Notes: a model not told the origin generated them from the letters alone. Numbered from the stretch's first letter, positions 23,301 to 36,120 are shown. The stretch: DNA of 64,000 bases from Sphagnum magellanicum (GCA_021904315.1 CM038907.1:21397223-21461222), one strand, 5' to 3'. Made by a program: numbers and translations.

Positions 23301-24799
23301 ATGAATTTTAATGAACATTTTGGTTGACTTTTAAAGGAAGAACAATTTTGTGGTGAATAATAATGGAAACAAGTTAGGTTTTAATGGCTAATGTAATGTC
23401 CAAAAGAGTTGTTGTTTATAAATAATGATCCATTTTCTCTTCAATATTTCAATGAATTTTTCCCATTTTGTTTGATTTAATTTTTTTTCATCTTGGTTCT
23501 GAATTCTAAAATCTAACAATCAACATCTTGTGATTTGATGCATACAAAAACCACTTGAAATAATTTCCTTCTCATATTTTTGAATTTTGGTTGAATGTAG
23601 GCAATGAAGAAAGTGTATGCATCATGCATACATATTTGTAGAGTTACAAAAGTAGATAGGAATAGTTGTTGTGTTTAAATTTGTTTTTTTCTTTTATCAT
23701 TTTTTATTTATTGGAAAATTCTAAGTCCCCTAGGCTTGATTTGTGTTTTGACAAAGTGGTGTGCAATATATAAGGTGAATGGTCATGTTTTTCCTAACCT
23801 TAGATATAATGATTATATATTATAGGGTTAGGAAGAATTATAACACTTATGGAGGTGATGATTATGGTGTTTTGGGAAGTTTGCAAGGTACCCATTTTCA
23901 AAAATCTATTATGCTTTTTGTTATGTTTAGGGTCAAGTTTGACTCCTCCTTCACCCATTGTTGTCAAAGATCTTATGGTGCAAACCATTATGCAATTAAA
24001 AAATGTCCAAATTAATTATGGAGGGCTATTGAACCATCATGACATGTTTTTCCAAAAGTTCACCCAACTTTTACCATTTTTCTTTTCCAATTAGTTGATC
24101 ATGATAAAAATAAATAACACCTTTTTCCTTGAACACATTTGGATTTGAAACTCATTGGTTAAACTTTTTGTACTTACATCCATATTCTTCTGTTGCTTGA
24201 ACTCCTTGACATTGGTTTTGTGATGTCAAGTAGGCATAACTTTGGATGTTATATTTTTAAAATTATGCACACCATCAAACTTTGTTGACTTTCAATTAAA
24301 AATGTATGAATGGACACAATTGACATGCTAATTGTTCATTTTGTGGAGTTGTTTTTTAAATGTATGTAGATGAACTTTGATTCCATCCAAGTGGCAAACT
24401 TCTAATTACACATGATGAATTTATAAATGACGAAGGAAGCAAAATAAAATTGTGTGGGAAATCAACACCCAAGGTGACTCTTGCACATGTTATTTTTTCC
24501 TTTTTATTTATCATTTAGTTAGACTTTGTTGACTTCATTCCTTGTTTCCTAGAAGCAAAATCATTAACATAACATATGAATTTAGATTGTAAGTTGGGAT
24601 GTCATTATTTGATAATGTTATCAATAATGATATACCATACTTTTATTTCAAGCATGTTATTAACATGGTTTTTGGAGGCTTTCGAAGCAACTTTTATGCC
24701 CTTTCAAGTAGGTTTTGTTACTGTTATTAATAATCTAAATTTCAAATCTATATAATACATATCTATTGTTCCCAAGAAAATGATTGTTGAGTGAAAATT
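23301..24799. other. AT-rich intergenic DNA
   Basis: No gene is supported. Short overlapping frames near 23779-24094 resemble no family I recognise. It may include the 3' part of the preceding hAT element. Confidence 0.45.
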
Positions 24800-25041
24800 C
24801 TTTAAGGTGTACCACACAAGATGAAAAGGGCCTACTACAATCCTTTTTTACCTTATATTTTGATCCCCATAAAAAATAATGAATAAAAAATTATCAAAAT
24901 TTTCAGAAGGATTATATTTTAGACTATTACAATTCTAGATTTCATCATAATCATTCATAAATGTGTCTTTACATGGTAAAAAGGACTAGGTTAAAAAAAT
25001 AGAAAAGGGTGATTCACACAAGATTTTGGTACACCTTAAAG
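24800..25041. mobile_element. MITE-like element with perfect terminal inverted repeats
   Basis: The left end ctttaaggtgtacc (24800-24813) is exactly complementary to the right end ggtacaccttaaag (25028-25041). Counting the flanking aatt on each side, the match extends to 18-19 bp. AATT at 24796-24799 and 25042-25045 could be either a target duplication or part of the inverted repeat. The 242-bp interior is non-coding and partly self-complementary near the ends. Superfamily not assigned. Confidence 0.65.
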
Positions 25042-28000
25042 AATTTGCACCCTATTGAGACAATTTCTATGAGAATATTCAAGAATAAAAAACATTGGAT
25101 GAGGACATGTAACATTAACAAATGAGATTTTACATTTTACCCCTTCAAACAATTTTTTGTTTTTTCTTCAACAATTTCTAAAATTGCAATGTCATTATAT
25201 GCATTTCATGTCTTAGGCCTTCCAAGTAGGACCCAAAAAATCTAGTTATTATACTTGTTATAATGAAAAAAAAGAAACTTAAGTCCAAGATTTTGGATAA
25301 AGGGGTGAATTTTTTTTCCATCCATTTTTAGGGATTATGGTTACAATGTATCAAAGTAAGAAGACAAGTTAAGCTTGGTGGCTAGTACTTTACATCTAAT
25401 GAAAACATTAGATTTTATTACAATATTTGCACATATATGCATTGGAGATTTTGAAGGAAGGGCCGCCTTTTAGCCCATTGATGAACTTTTTAATCTTAGT
25501 TTAATCCAAGCTTAAAGGCACTTGGAGATGGTAGCTTGTTGTAGTAGGAGATAGACCTTCTATAACAAGCATGTACCAACCAAAATTAAAGGTAGGATGT
25601 GAAAAAAGATGATGACGTAATGAGGATCCAATGTGGCATTTAAGTCTTGACAATCCATAAATGGGAGGCAAAAATATTCATATTTAGATTGTCAAATTGA
25701 AGTCATGTTTATTAAAAATGAAGTTTAGAAAGATAAAATTACATGGAAGCAAGGATTGAGTTGGATTAAAAGATGAAAGTTTTGATTTTATGTTTAGTGA
25801 AATATTGCATGAGTAATTAGAAACAAGAAAAGGACTTGGGTCATTGGTTATCATATTATAATTGTTAATTCAAATTATGTTGAGAAAAAAAAAATTTAGG
25901 GAAAGAGAGTTGTAGGGAATTAAAGATCGAGTTGAGTTTGAAAGTGAAATTAACATATCATTAAGGTCATATTTTAATAAAAGACCCAAAAAAACGATAA
26001 ATTATGGGAGTTTTATCCAACCCACCTTTCATTAGTTTTTTAATGTTGAGAAATAGGTACTAGGTAGTTCCGATTGATAATGAAGAGATAGTTGCATTTG
26101 AAAATGAAAAAGTAAAATTGAATTTGATAATGAGGAGGCAATTTTATTAAAATATTGAAATTTTATTGATTTACCCTAATCAATGAACATTTTCTAATTG
26201 TAGATGTGTGAGTGAAAATTTTAACAAAGAAATAACTTTTTAAAAAGTTAATAATTGACCTAAATTATAAAATTGATGGTTCTCAACAAAATATATTAAA
26301 AATGACCTTATGCATACCAGATGGGTTTTTCCTCTAAAAATAAATAACCTATTGATATAAAAAATTAGCAAATTGATAGTAGGTTAATATTATAGATTTG
26401 ATACCTTGTGTGTAAATGAAAATTTCAAAATAGGAAGTAATTGGCTTGGGGTATATATATATTTGGCCAATGCTAATATTGCATGATTAATATGTTCTTC
26501 AATATGAGTCTTCACAACAATGTTATATACTTAACAATTGTACAAAAAAACCTAATTAAAAAAAAAATCTTCGAAGAGACCAAAAAAAAACCCTAAATTT
26601 TGGGGTGTTGCTTTAAAATTAAAAATATACTTTGACCTTAGACCAATTACCTTGAGTGAGTTGGCACCAACATTGGTACCATGGTAAACCCTTAAACTTT
26701 ATTTAAATTGTTTCCAACTATTACAAATATCCAATGTTCAAATTAAATCACAATTTAAGAATCCAAATCTAACATTTTTGGGGTTTAATATGGTGACTAA
26801 GGACCTCATTCAAAAACTTGAAAATACCAATGTGGGTAGTGGTTCACTTTGGCTAGATTCAATCAAGGTCTTTGAATCCAAATTTAATAATTTCACAAGG
26901 TAAACGAGGCCTCACTCAAGAAGGTGTAGGTATAAGTGTAGGTGTTGGCGCATGTTGATCCCTAGAGGAGAAGTGGAGTAAAATTTGTGTAGGGTAAGGG
27001 TTTATTAGGGTGGAATGTTAAGACATTCCCCAAATAGGTACTTAAAAGGTTTATGAAAAGGGGGTAATAATAATAGTATGTTCAAGGGCTAATTTCAAGA
27101 AGACTTTTTACCAACCATTATCAAATAGTTTGTGTTTTCAGAAATTAAATTAAACCTAGTATTATGTTATTTATTGGTGAAAAGTTGTCCAACAAAACAC
27201 CCATTTCTTGTTTGGAAAGGATCCTTTTGTTTTTGCACTTGTTTGAAGAGTCTAACCCCCAACCAAAACCTTCGACATCTTTTGGAAGTCAACTCATAGT
27301 AAAACAAGTTATGTTGTGAATGTTTTCAACTGTCCTCATTAGCAACATTTTTTTTTGTGGCTAAAAATCGCCAAAAGTTACCCAAGATTTGAACATGTGA
27401 CTTGTAGGCTTGAAAAATGATTAATATTTTTAAAAAATTTGCCGAACACTAGGGTTTTGAATAGTGACATAGTGGCGCCACCCAACCCATCATTATCACC
27501 ATAGTCGCTCTTTCTCACAACTTAGAAGAGGTTTTTGCTTTTCTAGCTACTTTTAGATGCTATAATAGCACATTTTCAACCTCCATTTTTTTGTGTAGCT
27601 ATTGCATATAAAAAAATTTCAACATGTGTAGCCAAGGGTGTTTGCATGGATCTAAATTCTTTAGAAATTTTTGATTTAGTGAAGCTTCAACAATAAAGTT
27701 GTATAATGTACTCATTGTTGAACTTCAAAACTTTTGGAAATGATATTGATGTTGAGTAATGAAGCCATAATCGTCCATGTATGGGAAGCAAATTCACAAG
27801 ATTGTTCATCGATCACAAATTATTCATCATTCACGAAATGTGGTTATTGATGATTGCTAATCAGAACTTGGAAGCAAGTAGTAGTGAGTTCAAGTAGCCA
27901 TGTGCAAAGTCTTTAAACTTCAAAGTTTCAAGGTATGTCAATTTTAGTTCTTCCAATTTCCAAGTTTTTGTGCATTTATGTGAATCACAGGTCTTGTGAA

Positions 28001-28139
28001 GAATGTGATTAATATGTGAAGTTCTAGTTTTTGTGAATGAACGATTTGTAATGATTAAAAGGGAATGTATGTGTGATCATGAATCATGAGTGACTGTGAG
28101 GTTGTGTTTTCGTGAGCAATAGGAGGGAACGAGAACAAT
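25042..28139. other. AT-rich intergenic DNA
   Basis: No gene, long tandem repeat or recognisable element is seen. Open frames are all short and broken. Occasional purine-rich, gene-like phrases suggest very old decayed insertions. Confidence 0.45.
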
Positions 28140-28960
28140 AGTGAATGTTGAGTGAGAGACTGTGAGCTTTGAACAAGGGACTTGGAACATGAATGTTTAC
28201 ATTTGCATTGCGACCATGAACATTTACGTCCGTGTTGTGAACATGAACGTGAGTGTCTACATCATGCGTGTCTGCGTCTGTGTTGTGAGCATGAACATGA
28301 ATGTTTGCATCATGAATTTTTGCATCCACATTGTGAGTAATAATGGATGTGTATGCATCTATGTCTAAGCATGAATGTTTGCGTTTAAGTTTGCATTTGA
28401 ACATAAATGTTTGTGTTTGCATATGCATTGTGAGCATGAATGTTTGCGTCTATGTTGTGAGCATGTGCGATATGGGAAGTTTGTGAACCATGGGAACATC
28501 AATGATTTGGGAAATTTGCGAACGATTATGAGGAAGTGTGAATGATTTATTGTGTGTGACTATGAATGTTGAGCAAACATGAATGATTGTGAGCAAATGT
28601 GAGTGTTGAACAAGCATAAGTGATTATGAGTGACTGTGAATGTCTATGAATGACTATGAACATCTATGAACATGAGTGACTGTGAGTGACTATGAACATC
28701 AAACAAGCATGAATAATTGTGATATTATTGAACAATCTTTGTGAGTGGTTAGTGAATGTGAGTAAAAAGTGATATGTGAATGAAAATGAGGAACGGTTTA
28801 TGAATGAGAGCAAAAACTAAGTTGTGAATGACAACAAAGAATGATATGTGACTGAGTGTAAGGAACAATTGAAAGTGAGGAGCAATATGTGAATGACGAG
28901 TGATATGTGAATGATTTATTTGTGAATGACAAACATTTTGGAACAATTTGTGCATTTGTT
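28140..28960. repeat. Degenerate GT/GA-rich satellite-like region
   Basis: The + strand is built from variants of gttgtgagcatgaacatgaa and gtgaatgactatgaac, with strikingly little C. In the first part, gttgtga..atgaa recurs at about 48-bp spacing (28234, 28282, 28329). In the second part (28560-28960) gtgaatg/gtgagtg words recur irregularly. The 117-codon minus-strand frame (28084-28437), rich in His, Asp and Asn, is a by-product of the repeat. Confidence 0.7.
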
Positions 28961-29514
28961 GTGAGATTTATTTTACGCATTCCGTGAATGACAATGTTTC
29001 GTTTGTGGTTAATCCCAACCAATTTTAAATTTAGACCATCTTCCCTATTGAGGTTCAAGTTCATCTTGAGTCAAGTGTTTCAAAACTTGCAAAAAAGCCC
29101 TTAAGTTTGAGCCCAATAATGAAAAAAAAAAAAAGATCATGAAGGTGTGCAACACTTTCAAGATAAGTGGCCATGTGTTTTCTTTGGGTAAAGTTTGTGG
29201 TAAATTGCAAAGGTAATGTTCATTAGGTATGTTGCATTATTTGTTCAAAGGTAGAAGGCAAGGAAATTTTTTTAATTCTAAAACTCGATAACCTATTGAA
29301 ACATGTAGGTCACTACAAAGCCAAAGTTGTTGGTCTAAGGGTGGAGGTAGGTGTTTTCTATTTTAGTGGTAAGTGCCAGTATGCACAAAACGAATGACTC
29401 TACACTAGTTTTAAACATCGTTTTATTCTTGATCTAATTACCCCTAAAATTCCACAAGAAAAGAAAAAAAAAATTATTTGGTTTGTTTTAGTTTAGCATT
29501 TACTATCTAGAGGT

Positions 29515-30600
29515 CGAGCTATGACAAGTTTTGCGGGTTTGAAAAATCCCTTCACTATGCTTAAGGTCAAGCACACTCCTAAAAAACATTGGACTGATTT
29601 TACAAGGTGGGGTAGAGATGAATCCATGAATGAGTTATTAATGGAATCCATTCAAAATGTTGTTGCTACAAATTTTATATTTGTTAATGCTGATGAGGTT
29701 ATTGCAATAGGTAATACATCTTGGATTTCTTTGCATTTATATGTTGTTCAAGGTTGGAAACAAATTCCATTTTTTGTTTTTGTGGAGAAGGTGGGTGTGT
29801 AAGGGACAACTAAAAACACTTTTCATTTGATACTCATTGCCATGGTCACATTTGGGGGTTTGAATGTTGAACAATTAGAAACCAAGTTCATTTCAATGGG
29901 TTGTGATGGCAATAATGTGTTTCAAGGTGTTAGAGTTGGTGTCTTTACACAAATGAAAAAAAATGTGGTTCCATTTCTTATGAAAATACATTGTTTTGTT
30001 CATTGAACCAACTTGGTTATGTTAGTTTTATTAGAGTTGAGTTTGTTGTGCAATTGGAAGCCCTCTTGCATGTTTTATGTGAGTTTTTCTTTCATTCACT
30101 TAAGAAATTCATTGAATTTTGAAGCTTGTGTGATGAGCTTACAGAGAAAGGAAACAAATTGCAAAAAAACATGAAAATTAAATGGATTAACAGGTTGTAT
30201 CTAATGAAACATGTGATAAAACAATATCAAACTTTAATTGCAAAGATGCATGATGATGCTTTAAGGAATAACACAACCATTAAAAAATTGAGCCTCCTTT
30301 GTGACTTGGAATTAATTTTTGGTTTACATGCCATTTTGCCACTTTTGGATTGTGTGTATACTTTAATCAAGTTTGCATAGTCTCACAACATATTTGTTTG
30401 TGATTTTATTGATATAATGAAGATTTGCCAACTAGAGCTTTATTGGTTTTAAAACAATCCTTACAATAAATTTGATGACCTTCCATTTAATGAACTGAAA
30501 GCTTTTGAGACATTCACCAACAAAAAATTGCCAATGGGTTGGTGTGCAGACCTAAATGGTGAGGAAGATAATTACCATTCTTTCTAGACCAACTTATAGT
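29515..30600 (+). pseudogene. Decayed hAT-like transposase, second family
   Basis: A largely open + strand stretch reads, with a stop or shift at about 29800, 30005, 30120 and 30450, as a conserved plant transposon protein. Segments in order: TSWISLHLYVVQGWKQIPFF (29724-29783); GCDGNNVFQGVRVGVFTQ (29901-29954); KIHCFVH (29984-30004); WINRLYLMKHVIKQYQTL (30183-30236); and LSLLCDLELIFGLHAILPLL (30289-30345). The pattern (an aspartate-glycine box, then a His-containing HC.VH box, then a TRW-like box here changed to IKW) matches the hAT-like family related to vertebrate ZNF862/C17orf113 and abundant in seedless plants. It differs from the family at 20.9-23.3 kb. Broken and not functional. Confidence 0.55.
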
Positions 30601-32320
30601 GAATTGGGCTGGATTATAAGTATAAAATTGTGTCATTTTTTTTTGTTGAATCACACATTGCACAAGCTTTTATAAGTTAGCTAGTAATTGTAAAACAATT
30701 TTGATTGATGTCTTAAAAGGTCTATGTAGCATGCATGTGTGTTTGGTAGGTATGGAATGCAGTTAAGTGGAGTGGGGTAGCTTTAGGTTTTCAATTCTTG
30801 GGAATGTTTTTTGGATTGTTGTTTGAAGTTGGACTTCTTCTGGGGGTTGAGTTGGGGTGAATTATGGGTTTAGGCACATTGCTATTGTACATTGGCAAAG
30901 TCTCTTTTGAGATTGGAATTCAACTCCCAGATGAATGTTTGGAAGTTGGAAAATTAGTATTGAATGTGCATTGGGTAGTTGATTTCTAATTTTATCTATC
31001 TTTTAGTATTGCACATTGTTTAGTTTTTTCAAGTTCTTTGATACATTCATCGCCAATCCTCACAATTTGCATATGTTTGAATTGTTGAATGTTTTGCTCT
31101 AAGATTAAGCCAAATAACCAAAATAAGTTTTTAAAATTTTGTTTGAATAGCCAAAAAAAATGCTCTTATAATAGCCATGATAGTCAATCACATGACAAAG
31201 TAAAAATTTATTAGCCACATTTTTCAACCATAAAATTTAACAAAGATTCATATTGCACATTTTGCCTGGCTAAGTGGAGGAGCCACTCCAATAACTTTCA
31301 AAAGTTGGGAAAAAAACAACGTTGCTCATCAGCCCATTAGACTGAAAATCCATCCAATAGGGCATGGATAAGTCATAATAAATGCTACCCACCTGCCCCC
31401 TCCCAAATACAATTGTAACACCCGGCTGGCTGAGGCTATATATATCCTTCACCTCATTGCTTCCTTTGTTAACCTTTGGGAAAGAAACCAAGGGTAACTA
31501 ACTCATGAATTAAAAAGCTCACACACCCAAAAAGAAGAAGATTTTTGAAATAAAAAAAAATTGAAAAGAATAATTTACAAAAAATGGGCTACCTTGAATT
31601 TCTTGATAAAAATCTTCAATTTAGAGATTCAAACAAAACCATTAAAAAAATAAATATCAGGCATTTATAAAGGGGGTTACAACTTGCAAGGAGGGATGTA
31701 ATAAGAGAAGGGTCCATGAAGGGCATCAAACTCCAAAAATCCAAATACATTAGAATATGTACATAGTAGGGAGGGGGAGGGGGGGGGGGGGAGTATATAA
31801 CCAAAATAAAATATTATAAAATAAAATAAAATAACTTAGCCAGAAAAAAATTGATTTTTTTTTTTATTTTTATTTATTTTTTTTTTTTTGGGTTTTCCAA
31901 AAGAAGGTAGAAAAAGAAGAAGAAAAAAAAACCTTAGCATATACTCCAACTGCTGGCGTCATTAAATGGGGGTTGTGGGTACACTTATTGATGTTCTTCT
32001 ATAGAGAAGGACATGAATTTAAGTAACTGTGGTATTAAATACACAACAACTCCTTTTACCACCATGTACAAATAAAAGCATCATCATGAGCGCCTAAGGT
32101 GCTGAAGCATGTGATTTTTGTGTACACACGCATTCTAGAGAGCCTCCTTACTATACTTACTTTGCTTCTTTCTACCATCAATTTTGCCTCCAGGGCAGCA
32201 GCAGCAGATCTGAATTGTTGTTTTTTTTTTTAGCTTCAAGAAAATTTAAATTCTGCCCAATTTTGGTTTTTGGCAAAACCAGAATGCTAGATAGACGCCG
32301 GGCAGTTTTTTTTAGCCCCA
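30601..32320. other. AT-rich DNA with G-run and T-runs
   Basis: No gene is supported. A minus-strand frame of 73 codons (31270-31491) is unrecognised. A G-run of about 24 bases (31769-31792, interrupted by two A) could form a quadruplex. A T-rich stretch is at 31855-31890. Confidence 0.45.
31769..31792 (+). repeat. G-run with quadruplex potential
   Basis: GGGAGGGGGAGG followed by more than ten G. A second similar run lies at 35878-35905. Confidence 0.8.
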
Positions 32321-32323
32321 ACT

Positions 32324-32383
32324 TTGTGATATAGCCATACTGGCGATCTTCCATAAGAGGAATTAGCCAAATTTTGGCTACAG
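32324..32383 (+). repeat. Dispersed GTAGCC-palindrome repeat, copy
   Basis: Reads ttgtgatatagccatactgg, then cgatcttccataag, then ttagccaaattttggctac. Same order of words as the other family members. Confidence 0.65.
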
Positions 32384-32584
32384 GACAGAGAGGAAAGTAG
32401 AAAGTTTTAAGAGACCTGCTTTGTCTTGATTCTTGGTGACCTGCTTTAGAGCCTATTGCCTAAATATGGCGGTTTCATGGAATTTTTTTATATAAAAAAA
32501 TTCCTCTAAATCTGGTGACTTTGGTACACTTTTTTTCACAAAATCCTTTGTTTTGTTCCCAAGCATGGGGGGTTATTTTTTTGG

Positions 32585-32780
32585 GTGTGATGAAGCCAAC
32601 ATGGTGATCATCCATAAGATGATTTAGCCAGATTTGGAAATTAAAAAAATAGGAAAGTAGAAAAAAAATCTAGAATCTTCTATATTTTTGGCTACTTGTT
32701 GCAACTTAGAATCTGGCACTTTTAAAAAAAGAATAGAAAGAGTTTTCTCAAAATTTGGCCACTGGCCACTAAAAAAAAAA
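32585..32780 (+). repeat. Dispersed GTAGCC-palindrome repeat, longer copy
   Basis: Core tgtgatgaagccaacatgg / gatcatccataagatgattt / agccagatttgg, then a second shared block ttctatatttttggctactt and agaatctggcacttttaaaa. The second block is also present in the copy at 36367-36552, so the family is at least about 190 bp long. Confidence 0.65.
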
Positions 32781-33818
32781 AAAAAAAACACACTAAAACT
32801 TAGCCAATTAAAAAAAATGCAAAAATTTGGGCGAAATTTCGCTGGAAAAAAATTAAAAAAAAGAAAACACACACTGTTCTCAAGTTTGCAAAAATTTGCC
32901 AAAGAAGAAAAATAAAAATGTGGATGCTGGGGTCCCCCTTTTAAAATTTTTATTTATTTATTTATTTATTTATTTATTTTTGGGGGAAGTAATTTGAAAG
33001 AATATTTTTTTAATAAATTAATAAAAAGAATTTAATTTCCAGCCTACATGTTCCCATGTGGTTCATTGCATATAGTCATCACAAGGGCATTATTATATGA
33101 GTGGAACTGGCCCAACAACAACAACAACAACAACACTACTGGTATGAACTGTGAACTCTCAAGTGTAAACAGTCAGTCCTAGAGCATTCTGCATTATATG
33201 AGAACCAGAATGAGGACCCATTGATTCATGGGGGGGAAAACTAGAACCCTGGCCAACCACTGGCATGAAGTATGAAGTTTGAACTCAATCAAGTGTGTGA
33301 GGACTTGGCCAGGGCCTTCTTCTTCTTCTTCTTCAAGAAAGCTTGAAAAACCTCAAAGGAACAAACAAAAAGCAACAAAGGGAAAAACAACGGGGTTGTT
33401 TCACACTGTGGCCTTGGCATTTACATTAATTAAAAAGTTATCTTAAGGCAAAGAGAAGAATTATGGGAAACTCAATTATTTCACCATGCAAAAATATAAT
33501 CTTCCCAAAAAAACCAAAATCCTGTAAAAGAAACTAAAATCCTGCAAGATATGATAACTCTATAATAACTAATCTCAATTTTCAATACAAGCCAAAATAT
33601 TATTATCTTTCAAAAAGGCTCATATAAAAATAGAACCTATTATTAACTAGGGGCCAAAATCCCTTAAGCTACTATACTCTATATATTGAATCTAAACACA
33701 ATAATATCCTTCTTGCCTAGCCAAAAATGAGAGGTTAGACTTCTGCAAGGCGGCTGCTGTTGTTGCTGTTGTCACTTGATTGCCTAAACCTACCTGATCA
33801 ATGCCACCAGCAGCCCCA

Positions 33819-33867
33819 GAGAGAGAGAGAGAGAGAGAGAGAGAGTGTGTGTGTGTGTGTGTGTGTG
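33819..33867. repeat. Compound GA-GT microsatellite
   Basis: About 13 GA units switch directly to about 11 GT units. Confidence 0.95.
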
Positions 33868-34527
33868 CCAGAACATAATACAACTCTGAGCTGGGTTTGG
33901 AAATTGAATCCAAATGAGACCCAAAACCATAACTTTCAAGTGAAAGAATTTTGGTGATGTTGAGTGAGAGAGAGAGAGGGTAATGGTACTGCATAATAAT
34001 ACTCAATTATTATTGAAAATTTGACCACATATGAGCTAGATGGATTTGTGTCAGAAATTCAGAATAATTCAAACCCCCAAAAAAAATTGGAATTTTTTTT
34101 TTCTGTAATGTAAAATTCAACTAATTTTTTTTATTTTTGTGGGAGGAAATGCCAGTTATATATATATATTACAAATTTGAGAAAAGGGGAAAAAGAATCT
34201 GATTCTAAGAATTCTTTCACTTTTAGGCAAAAAATAAAATGCAATACCATTTTTTTCTGAAATGGCAGTGCAAAAAAAATCTGGTCCTGTACAAATATTC
34301 GATACATTCATTCATTCATTCATTCGGCAAAACAAATTGTCTGCTTAATTCCTCTTGAAACTCTGTCCAGTCTCTCTGCTCTGTCTTATATTACCTGAAA
34401 AACTGACATGACTTACAAGAGCCTCTTCTTCGGGAACATGATGATCAGGTCAGGCAGGACTCAAACACCTTCTTCTGCATACTTGCATAATAATTCCATA
34501 ACTATGCCAGCTACCATTGAACATATA

Positions 34528-34558
34528 TACACACACACAAACACACACACACACACAT
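34528..34558. repeat. AC dinucleotide microsatellite
   Basis: Interrupted AC run of about 15 units. Confidence 0.9.
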
Positions 34559-34582
34559 GCACATAGCTGGAGCCTTGTAAAG

Positions 34583-34840
34583 TACTTGGGAGAATTTTCC
34601 TAGTGTATTTTGGAAGGGCACACCTTATGCACTATAATAATGCCTCCTCAAAAAAAAAAGGTGGTACCTTGACCTACAAAAAATAGGCCATTTACTTACT
34701 CCCTCCTAAGTAGGTAAGAGACCTCCTTCTTGTTGTTGTTGTAGTATGAATAAGGTGCCTCTCACTCCTACTCCCTACCTAGTGTCGTCATTGATCTATG
34801 TATGTTGTTTAGGCTTATGATAATATTCACCTCTTTCTCT
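34583..34840 (+). repeat. Dispersed repeat B, copy 2 (possible LTR remnant)
   Basis: Partner of 15630-15870. Strong match over the first 50 bp (acttgggagaattttcctag onward), weaker after, with a second shared gatctatgtatgttg block at 34794-34808. Same orientation as copy 1, 19 kb away. Confidence 0.45.
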
Positions 34841-36120
34841 TCCAATGCGTGTAAGGCTCCAATGGATGAGGGACATTTTCTGAAACGCCGAGCTTGACTT
34901 GGCTAATAGCACTTCATCCTATGCCCCTTATACTTCAGGAGTGCCCCCACCCACCACCTTATGGGTCCTTACCTTGCAATTTGGACTCCACTACCACCTC
35001 ATCATAGGCCTCTTATTTCATGTTTGCACCCTCCTTGGGACCTTACACTAAAACTCTCATATATGGTAATTGCTTGTTTGGTCTTCTTTCCTAACCACCC
35101 CAACTACCCAATGGTAGGTTTTTTTTTTTCAATTTTTTGATATTGAAAAAAATTAAAAACTTAGTCAAATTTACATTAGAAAAATGAAAGTTTCCCAATT
35201 TGTTTTTCAAAAAAATTACAAAATCATAATGCCCCCCCCTAAAAACATTGAAACTACCCCCACTTTATTATGCCTTTCCCCTTGATAATAGTTTTTGTTG
35301 CAATTTTGGGTGTGGTCATTTTTGAGGTGGTGGAGTCGAAAACCAAGACAAAATGGAAACATGCCAAACTCTTTCTATAATAAAACACCAACTTACTTAT
35401 AATAAAGTGCAAGAAATGAGAGGGATAAATGAAAGCGACACAAGTTGTTATATCAAGGTTGGTTGTTGGTTCCATCCTATAGTTTAAATGCTTTCAAAAC
35501 CCTAATTTTTTACTTTAAAAAAATTGCTATCAAAGTCCAACAACAAAATGAATCAAGAAGCACTAACACCAATGGTGAGTAATAAATAGATAGGAAATTG
35601 ACAATGGAAACCTGGAGGAGGGAGAGCCCACAAATTACATACCTACATACCTAGTACCCTAGGGCCTAGGTATGTATATATGTATGTATGTATGTGTGTG
35701 TGTATACCTAGTGCCCTAGGGCCTAGGTATGTATGTATGTAAGTTGCCAACTCCATTGTGGTATGAAAGACCTAGGGTTCATCATGTCACCCTCTAGGAG
35801 CCTATGAGTTACCCATAAACCCAGGTGTAACCCCAGCTACCCCTGACGCACCCACATTACTCACTCACGTTCTCATGTGGGGGGGGGGAGAGGGGGGGGG
35901 GGGTGGTGTCTTTATTGGAAATCTTTTATTGGGGGAGTGCCCTCAAAGATGAGTTTTGTTCAAGAAGCCTTTATTACCTAGTATTGAAAGGGGTAGGTAC
36001 CTACCTAATGAAGGTAGTGCCAAGCAGGCTTGTTTCTAGCTGGCTAGAAATAGCCAGAATGCTATATTTAAAAAAACGAAAAATGCTAAAATCAAGTGCT
36101 ATTGGAGATTTTCAATAGCC
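34841..36120. other. Non-coding DNA with palindromic CCTAGG repeats
   Basis: No gene is supported. At 35648-35740 the block acctagt(a/g)ccctagggcct, then aggtatgta, occurs twice, separated by a TATG/TGTG microsatellite. Each copy contains the self-complementary words ccctaggg and cctagg. A G-run with single A and T interruptions follows at 35878-35905. Confidence 0.5.

Larger units (their letters stand above)
32781..34560. other. AT-rich DNA with clustered microsatellites
   Basis: No gene is supported. It contains TTTA repeats (about 32945-32980), ACA repeats (33114-33135), TTC repeats (33318-33334), a compound GA/GT run (33819-33867), a TA run (34157-34170), a CATT run (34305-34325) and a CA run (34528-34558). 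The stretch 33720-33815 is richer in CAG/CTG-like words and could be a gene remnant, but no frame is recognisable. Confidence 0.5.

Noticed and set aside
28084-28437. His/Asp/Asn-rich 117-codon minus-strand frame as a metal-binding protein
   Set aside because: The composition follows directly from the degenerate GT/GA repeat, and no start context or conserved pattern is seen.
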